Positions 1 through 11,222 of a DNA stretch of 64,000 nt are shown in pieces. The position numbers and the translations under genes were made by a program. Positions within the stretch are counted from its first letter, which is position 1; every line of letters starts with the position of its first letter. This DNA comes from Cylindrobasidium torrendii FP15055 ss-10 (Eukaryota > Basidiomycota > Agaricomycetes > Agaricales > Physalacriaceae), in the NCBI GenBank assembly GCA_000934385.1, contig KN880433.1, forward strand, positions 248,001 through 312,000. Direction: 5' to 3'. Under the pieces are notes generated by a model that searched no databases, was not told the origin of the DNA, and saw only the letters and a program-made list of their open reading frames with translations.

Positions 1-2594
1 CTGCTGATGGTCTAGTCGGCGTGACGGGTAAAGGCAATCTGGACGGTGTAGGTGGTGTGGATGGCCGTGCTTCCCTTGGCGGTAGATCATCATCACCGGT
101 GCTCTCTGTCGAAGCCCTCGGCGTCTTTTTCCACGTAGACGTAGACGGCGGTCGACTTGTCTTTGTCGCTTCCACATTCCTTTTCCTCGAGAACCAGCCC
201 TTATTCGCAGGCTCCTCACCCTCCTTCACCACAATCCTCTCTTCCTCGAAATCAGGTGCCTGTAAAACTCTCGTGAGCAATACCATAAAAAAGGGAAGGA
301 AAAACGCACCTCTGGCTCATCGAAATAATCTGAAAACACTGGAAAGCCTAGCTGGTCGAGGATAAGAGGCATAAATGTCCGGTAACTCATATGTCCGGCA
401 ATCTTGTCTGTCACATCCACATTCTCCAGCCCCGGCACACCTTCCATAGGCCTCAGACCCGCTACAGTCCCTACACCACCACTCGTCGCGCGAAACAGAT
501 AATTCAACACCCAATCATTCCGCGCGTAGGCATTCACAAACCGTCCAGACACCACCGAACGCATTTCAATCCATGTCTTCTGTGCTGCAGAGACCGTTGT
601 CCCCAACAGAAACACATCCTGCACAATCCCGTAGGCTTTGTGCTTTGCCAGCTCTACAAGCGCGTAGAAGATAACGCGTGCGCCAAGGGAAAATCCAATG
701 AGTGTGATAGGCCGCACACCCAGATGTCGATTCATCAGCACATCTGCAAGCACGTATCCCGCCGCCTTTGCACGGTCAAGTGAGTTGTTCCAAGGGTTGT
801 CGATGAGATATCCCAGCTTGGTCAATACTATGAGCTCGTCAGTGGGTCCGCATCCTTTGGTGTATCATACACACCTATAGGCCATTGTAAAGCACCCATC
901 AACGCAGTCATTACAGTCGCAGACAAGACCGTCTGCCCAAGCGATGACAACACCTCCGTTGTCAATATCCTCAGCGCACTTCCCGTCTCCCGAATCATTT
1001 CAGGCTCCCACAGCACGCTAAACAAATCGCCGACAATGGGGTCCAACACACTAAACGGCAATCTTGGGTCATCCTGAGGTCCATTCAAGAATCTGCTGGG
1101 CATCAGCGAGGCCGACATGGTGGACGAATAATACGAACCCAGGAACAGTAATAATGCAGTTTACACGCTTGTTGTTGTGTAAAGGAAGGAGGTCAAACTG
1201 GCGGACTTGTTGTGTCCGTTTAAGCATGGCCTTGGTCGCAATACCCGACCCGGTAAGCACTCCTCCAGTTGTAATGACGGCCGCTCCTCCGGCGCCTGCA
1301 AGGAATCCCGTCGTTCCAGTAATCCCGACCGTTGTCAGCGCTGCACCCAGTCCAGCACCAATGACCGGTGCAAGCAGTCCTGCGGATAAACCAATGACTA
1401 GTCCACCGCCAAGTGTCGCTAGACCGAGCATCATATACCGCTTGTTGCGGCCGGATTTCTTGCGGCCCTCAATGACCTCTTCGTTCTCCATACGCTCGAC
1501 GTCCTCTTGGATTTCCAGAGCCTCCGTCACGCGGCTCTCGAAACGAACGACATCGACCCATCCAAGGCCGAGATGAAGGGCGACTTCTTCGAGCAAGACA
1601 CGCGACCGGGCATCATATACACTGTCTGCGATGAGGATGAGAAACAGGTCACAGAGAATGGTCCATCGCATATCGAGCGTAACATCCTTGTTCGTCGTTG
1701 AAAGCGTTGTAGTCACACCGGGTATAGACGCCGTAGTGGTATCATGCAGAATCTGTGCCGTCGTTTGAAATTGTTTCTCTGTATTCGGGGAGATTGGTCC
1801 AGAGGGGAGAGACGGAGGGACCGTGATGGACTCAGCCACATCGTCCGATTCCTCTTCCGCCTTGGCCGTATCCTCTTGCTCCTTCTTCAGCGCAGCCTTT
1901 GGGTCGTATTCCGGATTAGCCACGGTATGCGTCGTCATCAGTGCGGGAACGAGGTCCGCGGGGATAACGCCATGCTCGCCCAGACTCTCTATCATCTTCT
2001 GCTCTGTCTAGCACTTCAGTCACCGCCGTGTTCGCTGGACGGCCACGCACCTTGGGTCTCTAACTCCATGTGGTAGTAGAGCCTGCCCATAATCTTCATC
2101 CTCCATAACTCTAGACTTGTCAACGAGGCCTTGAGTTCCTTCCGCCCGGTGACCCTCAGCTTCTGCGCCATCTGCCGACTGACGAGCGAGCACAGTCCAA
2201 CGTACGCTATGCGTTGCGCCTCCGTCAAGAGGTTCTTTGTTGTCTGCATCTGACTGAGCGGTGTCATCGCCTTGTCCTCGTCGAACAGATACTTCGTCCG
2301 CATCACCACTTCGTCCGTATCATCCTCTTCATTCACCCGCAGACGTGTGTATGCGCTCTCGTTCACGTCACTCTTATCTCTCCACTCGTTGCCAAAGTCG
2401 TCGACGTCTAGCACGTTCCCCGTCGCGTTGGCCTGCCCCTTCGCTTTCGTGGACGGCTGGTAGTGATACTTTTTCTGGTCTTCTTCGTCCAGACCGCCTC
2501 TCAACGTGTCTTCGTACACCACAGGCATCTCTTGCCATCCCTCATCGTCATCATCGTCAAATACATCAATAGCGGGCTTCGTCGTCGGAGGCAT
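1..2594 (-). CDS. Mil1/TMCO4-like (DUF726) alpha/beta-hydrolase-fold membrane protein, 3' end cut by window
   Basis: Five exons fit in phase: 2594-2051, 2003-1135, 1073-875, 827-310 and 259 to beyond position 1. I recognise the DUF726 family, which includes yeast Mil1 and animal TMCO4. The blocks seen are LPFSVLDPIVGDLFSVLWEP, LIDNPWNNSLDRA and ITLIGFSLGARV; the GFSLG serine near residue 585 is the expected nucleophile elbow. A glycine-rich hydrophobic stretch at about residues 380-450 probably forms the membrane region. The N-terminal third is acidic and looks disordered, and the tail running out of the window is Ser/Thr/Pro-rich. The start at MPPTTKP was chosen because the upstream in-frame sequence does not look coding. 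In yeast, Mil1 binds the AP-1 mu chain and looks lipase-like; a trafficking or lipid role here is inferred from that. Confidence 0.85.
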
Positions 2595-3021
2595 GAAGGG
2601 ATCAGTTTGGATGATGATGGTCCATCCGAAGATGCGTTCGGTGATCGGGCCGAACGCTAGCATTATGCAAAGCACGACTACTAAAACAAGCCTCCTGGAG
2701 GATGTCCTTAAGTATAGACCATAATTGAGCTTAAGGTAGACCGTCGCACCCATTTCAAGACAGTTTGACATATTCCGTATTAACAAGCGGGGAGATCCAC
2801 CTTCCTATCCAATAGAGGACCCTATATACGGTAGTATCGGAAGCTAAGAACGAAGAGATGAGAGGCAAAAAAGAATAAGTAAGAGAAAATGAGTAGCGAT
2901 GATGTACAGCAGCGCGCGACAGATCTAAGCAATACACAAACGAGAGGCTATGTACTCGTAGCACAAAAAAAGGTGGGAAAAAGCGCGCTCAGCAGCAACG
3001 CCCATAGAAAATCGAAAGTCC

Positions 3022-5680
3022 CTACGACGCAGACGGCATATCGTATATGCTCATCCCGTCCAAGTCCTGCAGATGCATCTCATGCTCTGGCCGCAATGCC
3101 AGACTCCGCAGGCTCTCCTCATCCCCCGTCAAGAACGACAGGTCGCTGACAATGGATTGTCGCACAGACTGCCGCACATTCGACTTGCGCACAGTCCACG
3201 TAGGCTCCCCTTCGTCCTCTTCGCGACTCTCCTCTTCCGTATCAAAAGAGTCTTCCATCATCGACTGGTCCGCGTCGTTCTCGATCGACTGATCCCACTG
3301 CCTACAATCCTCTTCTTCCTCCTCTTCCTCCTCCTCATCCCAGCGCTCTTCCTGGCTCTCATCTGACATGAGCATCGTCATGTTAGGCGGCACAGCAGGG
3401 AAGATGGACGACGCTGACGACATCCTCTTGGGAGTCGATTGCATCGGCCGGGACGAATGGGATCCAAATAGACGAGCATCTGCCTCGCCCGTAGCCAGCG
3501 GCGATGGCGGCAACATCGGTCCACTCGTCGACCCCAGAATATCCCCAATCTCCCTCCTCAACTCATCCACAACACTTCTCAAAAGAGCATTCTCATCCTC
3601 GAGATCGTTCAACCGCTCATCCTCATCTCGCACGCCGCTTGAACGACCGGCTACCGCAGTGAGCTCCTCATCCCTCTCCTTGAGCAACTCCTCGAGTCGA
3701 TCTCTTTCTCTTTCCAGCCTGTCTCTCTCCCTCTCCGTCGAATCAAGCCTATCTCGCAGCTCGTCGTTGTCATCTCTCAACATCTTCGCCGTTCTCTGCG
3801 AATCGCTCAATGCACCCAAAAGCGCACTCATCTCCATGGCATGCTTCGCCGCCGAATCATCTTCCCAGCCAATAACACTCGACGGGGCTGTCGAACTCCT
3901 CGTCGGCGCAGTAGATGCACTCCGCGGGCTTTCAGCCATGGAAGACGGACTCCGCCGACTTGACGACAACCTGGACGCACTTCGATCACTCCTCGACCCC
4001 AACCGACTCAGCGTTCCTCCAAACCTGTGCATCGGCTCGACAGCCGTATACTTGTCCCTCACATCACCCATAGAGCCAGCCCGGATATGCTGCGAAGGCG
4101 TGTCCTCCAGCAGCCCAGCCGCTCGGAACGCCTTGAACGTCCTTGGCCCAAGCCATTCCACAGACCCACGTGAATCTGACATTCCAAGACTGCGCGGCGG
4201 CGTCGTAGCACTCATACTCCGCTTTCTTGTCCGCTCTGCAGACGGTGGCGGCGGTACATCCAAACTGGGCCGGGACGAAACAGTGCCACGAGGAGGAGGG
4301 TAGATCGAGGTTTGCCCAGTTGGCGTCGCTTCCAACGCAGGTAATAGCGCCTCATGTGAGCTGGCTCGCACAGGACTGGGCCGTATACGACCGAGTGGTG
4401 ATGGTGGCGAGGGTCGATGAGGCGAATGCGGCGGCCGGGGCGACATCCGACCAGACGGTCCTGGGGATCCAAGCGATATCCCAGGTGATTCTGGAGGGGG
4501 CGTCACAGACATTCGCGGTCGTAGCCGCGGCAATGAGGAAGGATGATGTCGCCGCACAAACGGTGTGATAGGTTGAGGTGTTGCAAGTTTGTTTGGGCTG
4601 AGCAGCGCAGCTACATCTGGGTCCACATCTTGCAAGTTCAAACTAATGTCGGCCTCTTCTGAGGGCCTTGACCTCCATCCGGGACTCGATACCATGGCAT
4701 CGCGCACTGATTAAAGCATCAGACAGAATCCCAATCAGAGCACATGAACAAACCTTGGCTATCGAGCTGGGACACGGAAAGCTCCAATTGGCTTTCTTCG
4801 CCCGGAGAGTCCCTGGGGCTTGCATCGAGGGGGGCATCCTCAGGATGTGGTGACGGTGAAGGTGAAGGGAGGTGTTTGTTAATCGAAACACCAGAGGTTT
4901 CAGCCTCTGTGATTGTCGAAAGGTCAGCCATGACTTCTGGTGCGGTTTCGATCTTGAGTTGGCTGGTGGGTGGTATGGCTGACGCTGGTGCTGCATTTGG
5001 TAGTGATGATGCACTTCGGTGCTGCGTCAGAGCCACTGGAAATGCAGACGGCGCATGTGAGTTTATAGACGACCGAGGCGACGGCACGAGAGAGGACCGA
5101 GGAGACGATGACGGGCGCGTCATATCCGTCGCGGTGGCAGACGGCGAAGGAGGAGGGATTAAGCTCGTTTTCGTAGTCGAGACCGTGGAAGATGACCCTG
5201 CAGAACCGAGTTAGCTTCCCAAAGCCCTTTGTTTGCTTATCCAAACCACACACCTCTTTTCTGTGCCAACCTGTCCCGCTCAATGTTGGAGAGAGTAATG
5301 GTTCTCCTGACGGAGTCTTCGAACGACGGTTCATCCTTCTTCTCGATAGAAAGTACCGGGAGGAAACTTTGCGGTATCGCGCGGCCTTGGAACGACGTCT
5401 TGCGGGGTGTAAAGACAGCATCGCTCTTCCGCGGAGGTGAATCAATGTTCAGCGAGAACTTGCGCTCGTCTTTGCTCTTCTGCAGCTTCTTTGTCTCCTT
5501 GTGCTGGCTAGGTCCGAATGGAAGCAGAGCGCGGAAAGACTTGAAGGACCGAGACGTAGTGCTGCTGGTAGCGGATGACGGTGATCCTGATACGGTAGAC
5601 GTCGACGGCGACGAGCCGAACGACAGTGAGGAACGTCCCATTGTCGGAATGCGAGTGGGTGTTTCTCCGATGGAACCCAT
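3022..5680 (-). CDS. Ser/Pro-rich coiled-coil protein, function unknown
   Basis: Three exons (5680-5254, 5197-4754, 4706-3022) join in phase to give 851 residues. Most of the protein is low-complexity Ser/Pro/Arg sequence with many SP and TP sites. A charged coiled coil lies in the C-terminal half, with repeated ERERDRLERERDRLEELL-like heptads, followed by a second helical segment (LNDLEDENALLRSVVDELRR). An acidic Glu run follows shortly afterwards. I recognise no catalytic domain. The coiled coil and the many potential kinase sites suggest a scaffold or cytoskeleton-related protein, but that is inference only. The start is uncertain: an upstream in-frame ATG at 5860 would add about 60 residues of less coding-like sequence. 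Confidence 0.75.
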
Positions 5681-6138
5681 AGTTGCGGAGGAAGTAATAG
5701 AGAATGTTGTAGTATGAGGGAGCGTGGCCGCGGCGTGGCGCAGTATAGTAATTAAGGAGGATCCTGGAACTGCTAGTGCGCCTATCGCATGTCGCAGCGA
5801 CGTTGAGGCCAGCGGGTGTCCACGGGATAGTGACGGGAAGGAATAGCTGATGGTGGTCAAAGCACAAGTTCTGATCCCGCCCGGTTGGCCCCTGGCAGTT
5901 TTACGGACCGGTCCGTTACTAAATTTCTGTCTCCAAGGACCAACGCGCCATATCGTACACTGACAGCATTCTGCATACTGGGAATACTTGACATTGGCGA
6001 AGACCTTTGTTTACGTTCAGTTCAGGTACTCTGGTTCAGGCGGGGACAACAAGTGAGAGCCTCATGTTGCAACGGCATCTCCATTTATGATTTAATAGTA
6101 CTCTAGTTACATTGCAAAAACATGTTCAGGGCATGTCA
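5681..6138. other. Intergenic: promoter of the coiled-coil gene and 3' flank of the Sld3-like gene
   Basis: No supported gene. It contains a perfect 14-bp palindrome (5903-5916) listed separately. Nothing else stands out. Confidence 0.6.
5903..5916. promoter_or_regulatory. 14-bp palindrome with a CGG-N6-CCG core
   Basis: ACGGACCGGTCCGT equals its own reverse complement and contains CGG-N6-CCG, the inverted-triplet spacing bound by some Zn2Cys6 factors. It sits about 225 bp upstream of the start at 5680. A binding role is inference only. Confidence 0.3.
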
Positions 6139-7628
6139 TCATCTTTTCCTTGGCCTCGTCGGAGTAGTAGGCCCAAATACGTCCTCTCCACCTCGACTAT
6201 CCTTCAGAAGCAAAACATCTGGCGAAGTAGAACCCGCAAGATGCCATTCTTCTTCCTCCTGCTGCCCGTCTTGCGTCTGAGATCGACCAAACGAGAAAGG
6301 TAGCGTATTCTGCTTCTGAAGAATCTCCCTCGTCCGCTGAGACTTGACTGGTGTCGCCTCGACGAGCACCCGCCTCTCGTCGTCCTTCGGTTTGGGTTTA
6401 ACTTTGGATGGAGCTTTGGGTTTGGGAGGAATAGGTTCAGCTGGCTGTGATTTGCGAAACGTTCGCGACATGCTGATCTCTCGGTTGAGAGGTGCACGCT
6501 TTTTAGCCGCGTTTCCCATGTTCTTTGTCCGTTCTTCTTCAGCAAGGCTCAAAGTGAGAGACCGGGATAGTGAACGGGATCTATCGAGGCCTGTACGATC
6601 CTGTGTCACAGTACGCGAGGATGACGCGACGGACAACGTGGGAGAGCCACGGCGGGGTCGTTTCTTTGGGTGGGGTTGTGGGGAAGACGAGCGCGACGCG
6701 TTTTCATCCTTGTCGTCGTCGGATAATAGCGAGTGTTGCTGGGGGAAGAGGCGTGTGCGTATTTCATCGCAAAGATCGGCGAACGACGACTTGAATTGCG
6801 GTTCAATGACATCTGTGAAGAACCTCTGTGGCCAGTCCTGGATGTCGTGGTCCTTATCATGAGTGTCGAGACTCGTCACCAGCTGCCAGGTGGATAGTTT
6901 GTCGATATATGTGAGTATTCGCTCTTCGACGAACTCCTTGTGGAGAGAAGGCTCCTCCTGCTGTTTCTTCCTCTTCTTGCGCGGGGAGGTCACATCTGGA
7001 AGACCGGGAAGACTATGGACAAACATATGAAGCAAAAGTTGAATAGCAATCCTGGAAAGAATCAGCGAACGCGATCGGTAACAATGGTGCCGCGTACTCG
7101 CGCCGCTCCATGGATTCAAACCACTGCTTCATCCACTCACTGTCTGCCAACAACTCCTCTGTACGCTCGTGGGTCCCCCCTTTGGAGTGGCTGCCTGTCT
7201 TCTTGCCATAGCTCAATGCATACCACATTACACTCTCCTCCGTCCCTGTGATTTCGCCCTCCTTCTCAACGGCCTGGGGAAGCTCTTCTCGGTACTTGTC
7301 CGACGCTGCACGGCCCGAAAGTAGCAACGGCTCAATGAGTGCAAGCAGAGGGTGGGGTCCATTCGACGCTGATGGTGCGTTGACCAACTTGAGTGTGGGA
7401 ATGAGTTCAGCTATGGGCATGATAGACTATATGGAATGAGAAAGAATCCGCTTCGAGATAAGGAGTGCGCACCTCTGGCAACCACAATGTCTGCAAGTAG
7501 ACTCGCTCTACCAACGCGTCCGACGTTTCGTTCTCGATGTCGACGAATGGATAGTCATTGGTGAGGGCCTTTTCCTGCGGTTCGGACCATTGGACGTTTC
7601 CCGAGGCAAGCTTGAAGGCGAAAGACAT
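6139..7628 (-). CDS. Sld3-like DNA replication initiation protein
   Basis: Three exons (7628-7473, 7426-7098, 7051-6139) encode 465 residues. The central helical region resembles the Sld3/Treslin domain family as I know it from basidiomycete annotations: WMKQWFESMERRE, then IAIQLLLHMFVHSLPGLP across a splice, then a Lys/Arg patch and LSTWQLVTSLDT. Sld3 loads Cdc45 on the origin-bound MCM helicase and is switched on by CDK. The tail here is rich in SP/TP-type sites (TPVK, SPRKK, TPTR), which fits but does not prove that regulation. The match rests on remembered family texture, so Sld3 is a probable call. The neighbour at 8307 is transcribed divergently. Confidence 0.6.
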
Positions 7629-8306
7629 CGGGTGATGGTTGTTCGCGGTCAAGTGTCGATCGTGTACTTGGTTTGATCACAATTTGGACCGGGGACATAA
7701 GCTGGACATAAGTGGAATAAGTACTAAGACAATTAATAATGCAAATGGTCCGACTACGCCTCCAATGTGTATCTCCGGGTATGCATGTCAATTGCAGTTT
7801 GGGGCGGGGACAAAGGCGGTGGATCACAAAGGTGGATTCGCAATAGCACGATGGTCCCGCCCGCCATGGGGGTCCAGATGTTATCCTGCTAGGCCTATTG
7901 CCGTAATGTTTTCAGGATTAGAATACTTCCGACTTGTGTGCAGTAAGTACTTGGGTCGGTATCCCCAGCCATTCGGATACTTGACGTGCGATCGAGCGAG
8001 TGCATGTGTTAACGAATTTAAACTCTCTCCCTGGCAGTGACCACGCCCAACGACGCCGCCGTGGCCGCCGATAGCGTTCTCCTCGCGAATCTTTCATTAT
8101 TTCTGGGCCAACCGATCTGTGAGTAGCAGCATTAGAACGTGCAGGGCGGGATCCTCACCCAGACATTTCAGCCCAGACAGTGTCACATATCATATACCTA
8201 CCCCAAGTCGCTCCTTTATACCCTGTTTCCATTTTTTCCCTCTTCCACCACAACCACCACCACGCACACCGGATATACCTGATCCCGCCGCCGTACAAAT
8301 ATCAAC
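7629..8306. promoter_or_regulatory. Shared divergent promoter region
   Basis: These 678 bp separate the Sld3-like gene (minus) from the tail-anchored coiled-coil gene (plus). No protein-like reading frame is supported. A pyrimidine-rich stretch with a TATA-like CTTTATACC lies about 90 bp before the plus-strand start. Confidence 0.5.
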
Positions 8307-10799
8307 ATGCTATCGAACGAGTCGCACGTTTCTCGACCTCGACCACCAGCCCAATCTCGCCGTGCAAGCAGCAAGTCGTCCCCACCGCCGCCATATGCGT
8401 CCTCTTTTGTCTTTCCCGCACACAGGGCTCGGAACTCCATCGACACCCTGCTTGGATCCCCGGTCTCGGCCACGTTCAGACGGCTTGAACTCGAGCAAGA
8501 TGCCTCATCCCCAAGAATCTCTACACCAGTCGATGAAGAAGCCGAATGGCTCGATGACAAGTCGCGCGAAGAGCTATCAAGTCTCCTAGCACGCGCTGAA
8601 GGAGTTATCAAGCAGCGGGAAACCGGTGCGTAGCGCTCTGTCCCACTCTGTTGCTTAGACTACGTCCTAACGACAACAGAGCTGCACCGCGCATCCACAT
8701 TCGTCAAGACACTCTACGAGGACAATGTGCTCCTCAAGACTCGGCACGGCGGCTTGGTTTCGCGTTTCCCCAGCCTGCATAAACTGAACAGTCCGTCGCT
8801 GCCTAGCACACCTGTCTCGCCTGCTGGCTCCATCTCAGAATCCATACCGCGGGTTCCAGCCTCTTCCATTCGCCGAACACGGCGCATCTCTATCCGTCCA
8901 GATGACTTGGCCATGCTCTCAGATCAGAATGCAGAACTGCTGCTCAAGCTGGAGAAGCTTGAGACCGAATCCGCAAGTGCAGAATTATCCGGAAAACGGC
9001 TGCTTGCACAACTCCAGCGCGAGATTGAGACGTTGCGCGAGGATTTGGATCGTACGCAGCTCAGGAGCCAAGAGAATGAGGAGCAGGTGAAGCGTCTGAA
9101 GCCGATTGAGACAGCGTGGAAGCGCCATGTTGAGCAGAAGGAGAAGCAGCCGATGGTTGAAGAAAGTGTGCCGGAGGAGTCCATGGAGGAGATGGCGGTC
9201 AGAGACTTTGCGCCTGGTGGGCCTCTTTCTACGACACCGAAGAAGCCGAGACGGTCGACTTCTGTGACGGACATCACTGAACCAGGACCGGCTACGCAGC
9301 TGGCCTCTCTGCAAAGCATTGCCACTGCTCTGTCGCAGAGTATTTCCCCGATGCCGGCTAGTCATGACGACAACGACGATGATACATTTTTTCAGACCGC
9401 TGGTCCATCGAACGCACGGTCTGAGCCTGAGCTTGCGCTTGTCTCACAGCTACTTTCGAAGATCCAAGAATTGGAAGAGGCGAATACGCGCATTCTGCAC
9501 CAGCAGAACGAGTCTGCTGGGCGTATCCTGGCCATTCAGCAAGAAACGGAGACGATGTCGAGACTGTACGAATGCCTGAACGACCCGCAGAATGAGCTTG
9601 TGGAGGAGGAGGGCAGCCAGGAAGAAGGCAGCAGTGCTCAGCGAATGGCTCCCGATTCGACCATTCGATTCCGAAGCTTTAGGAAGACGCTGGACAGCGC
9701 TGCCCAGCCGACGCCTGCGACTCGTCCGGCGGTCGACGGAGTCTCGAGCAGTCACCGGCCTCGAAAGTCTGTCATGCAACTTTTCGATTTCCCTGCGTCG
9801 CCGTCGCCGCTTCCTAGGGGCGGTGGCAACCTTTCTGTACCATTCCACGACGGCCAGCGGTTTTCTGTGGACAGCGCTGATCTTCAGTCGCCGAGCCTAT
9901 CTTCGATCCATCTTTCGTCTCGGCCGGGTACGCCTCCTGGCCAGGAGTTCCAGCCTCTGAGTTTGCAGAGTGAGCTTGGGGACGACTGGAGTTTGGGTGG
10001 AGGGCCAGCGCATCACCATTTGAGAAATACGAGTTTGTATGCGTTTTCTGAGGCGTCTGTGCCTCCGTCTCCGTCTCCGAATCTGGTGTCGTTTCGGTCG
10101 TTGTATGCGGCCGAGATGGAGACGCCTGGGACCAAGAATACGCTGCAGTTGACGGTGGAGCCGCCCACACCTGCGAACGCTGGAATGGCGAGTTCGAGTC
10201 CGAGTGTGATGTCGTCGCCAGGCTTCGATTATGCACGGTCGAGACGGATGTCACAGACGGTTCGGTCACGGACACAGCGCTGGGTGGATGGCCGTTTTAC
10301 GGATTCTGTGTTGGGGCCGTCGATGAGCAGGAAGGTGGATGCGACGCTGGAGGAGCGGGCCGAGGACCACAAAGAAGAACAAGTACAAGAAGAAGAGGCG
10401 AAGGAAGAGACACCGAAAGTGAGAAAGTCGAGGTCGTTGTTGGCGGTGGCGGTGATGCCGAGACGGCTGACGGATGCGTTGGATAATGTCGTTGAAAAAT
10501 TCCAAGGACACAAACGCGGGCCGAGCACGTCGTCAACGCCGACCAGTCTTACGTTTAAAGACGCGGATGTTGTGAAGGAGGAAGAAGTAGCAGCAGCGGC
10601 AGAGGAAGGGGAGGAGGCTGGAGAGGTGCAGGTGTATGGAGAAAGAGCGCCAGTGAAAGGCGTGAGCAAGGTGATGGTAGAGGTCTGGATGTGGCTGCAG
10701 TTTGGAATCATCATTGTGGTGTTTCTGTGGGCAATGGCTCGGAAAGGACCAAAGAGTGTGCTCGGGGATGCGGGAGGGCGGAGGAGGGCGAGACGATGA
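8307..10799 (+). CDS. Tail-anchored coiled-coil protein, function unknown
   Basis: Two exons (8307-8625, 8680-10799) encode 812 residues. The order is a Ser/Pro-rich N-terminus, a helical stretch around LHRASTFVKTLYEDNVLL, a long coiled coil (roughly residues 185-265, QNAELLLKLEKLETE onward), a disordered Ser/Pro-rich middle, an acidic/basic region and one C-terminal membrane helix (WLQFGIIIVVFLWAMA) followed by a short, very basic tail. That is the layout of a tail-anchored protein facing the cytosol, as in organelle tethers and golgins. I recognise no family name. Its 3' end lies about 140 bp from the LINE insertion. Confidence 0.8.
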
Positions 10800-10940
10800 A
10801 ACTACGCTAAGGACTGGACCATTATTATTTGTTGTGCGCTGGTAGCTCTTTTTAACTTAGGATTGAGGTTATTTATTGTATGTGTATTTGTAAATTGTGT
10901 GTCTGGCGCGAGGTGTGATGAATGACTGCTACACAGCCAC

Positions 10941-10956
10941 GCTGGACGTCACTCTT
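10941..10956. repeat. Target-site duplication, left copy
   Basis: GCTGGACGTCACTCTT here is identical to 21477-21492. It is followed at once by the poly-T run (10955-10963) that is the complement of the LINE poly-A tail. The last two T's may belong to either. Confidence 0.9.
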
Positions 10957-11222
10957 TTTTTTTGGTGAAAAGCGTGTCAATTAGACCAAAGTACAAGACG
11001 AGGAATACAGAATATTCGGCGACATGGTTGCCATCTTGTACTACTTGTAGCGTTGGGGACCCTCCCCCCTTCTATCATTACTCACCACGAGGAAATGCTT
11101 TTCGCACTGTGAATGGTTTTTCGCACTCAGTGTGGGACTCTCCTCTCTGGATATTGAGGTTCTCCTGTCTCTCTCTCTTGCCCGCTTCGTCTCTCTCCAT
11201 TTCCTTCCCCTACCATCTCCTC

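Noticed and set aside
3368..4303. 311-codon plus-strand frame
   Set aside because: Antisense shadow of the Ser/Arg-rich coiled-coil gene; composition is a mirror of its codons.
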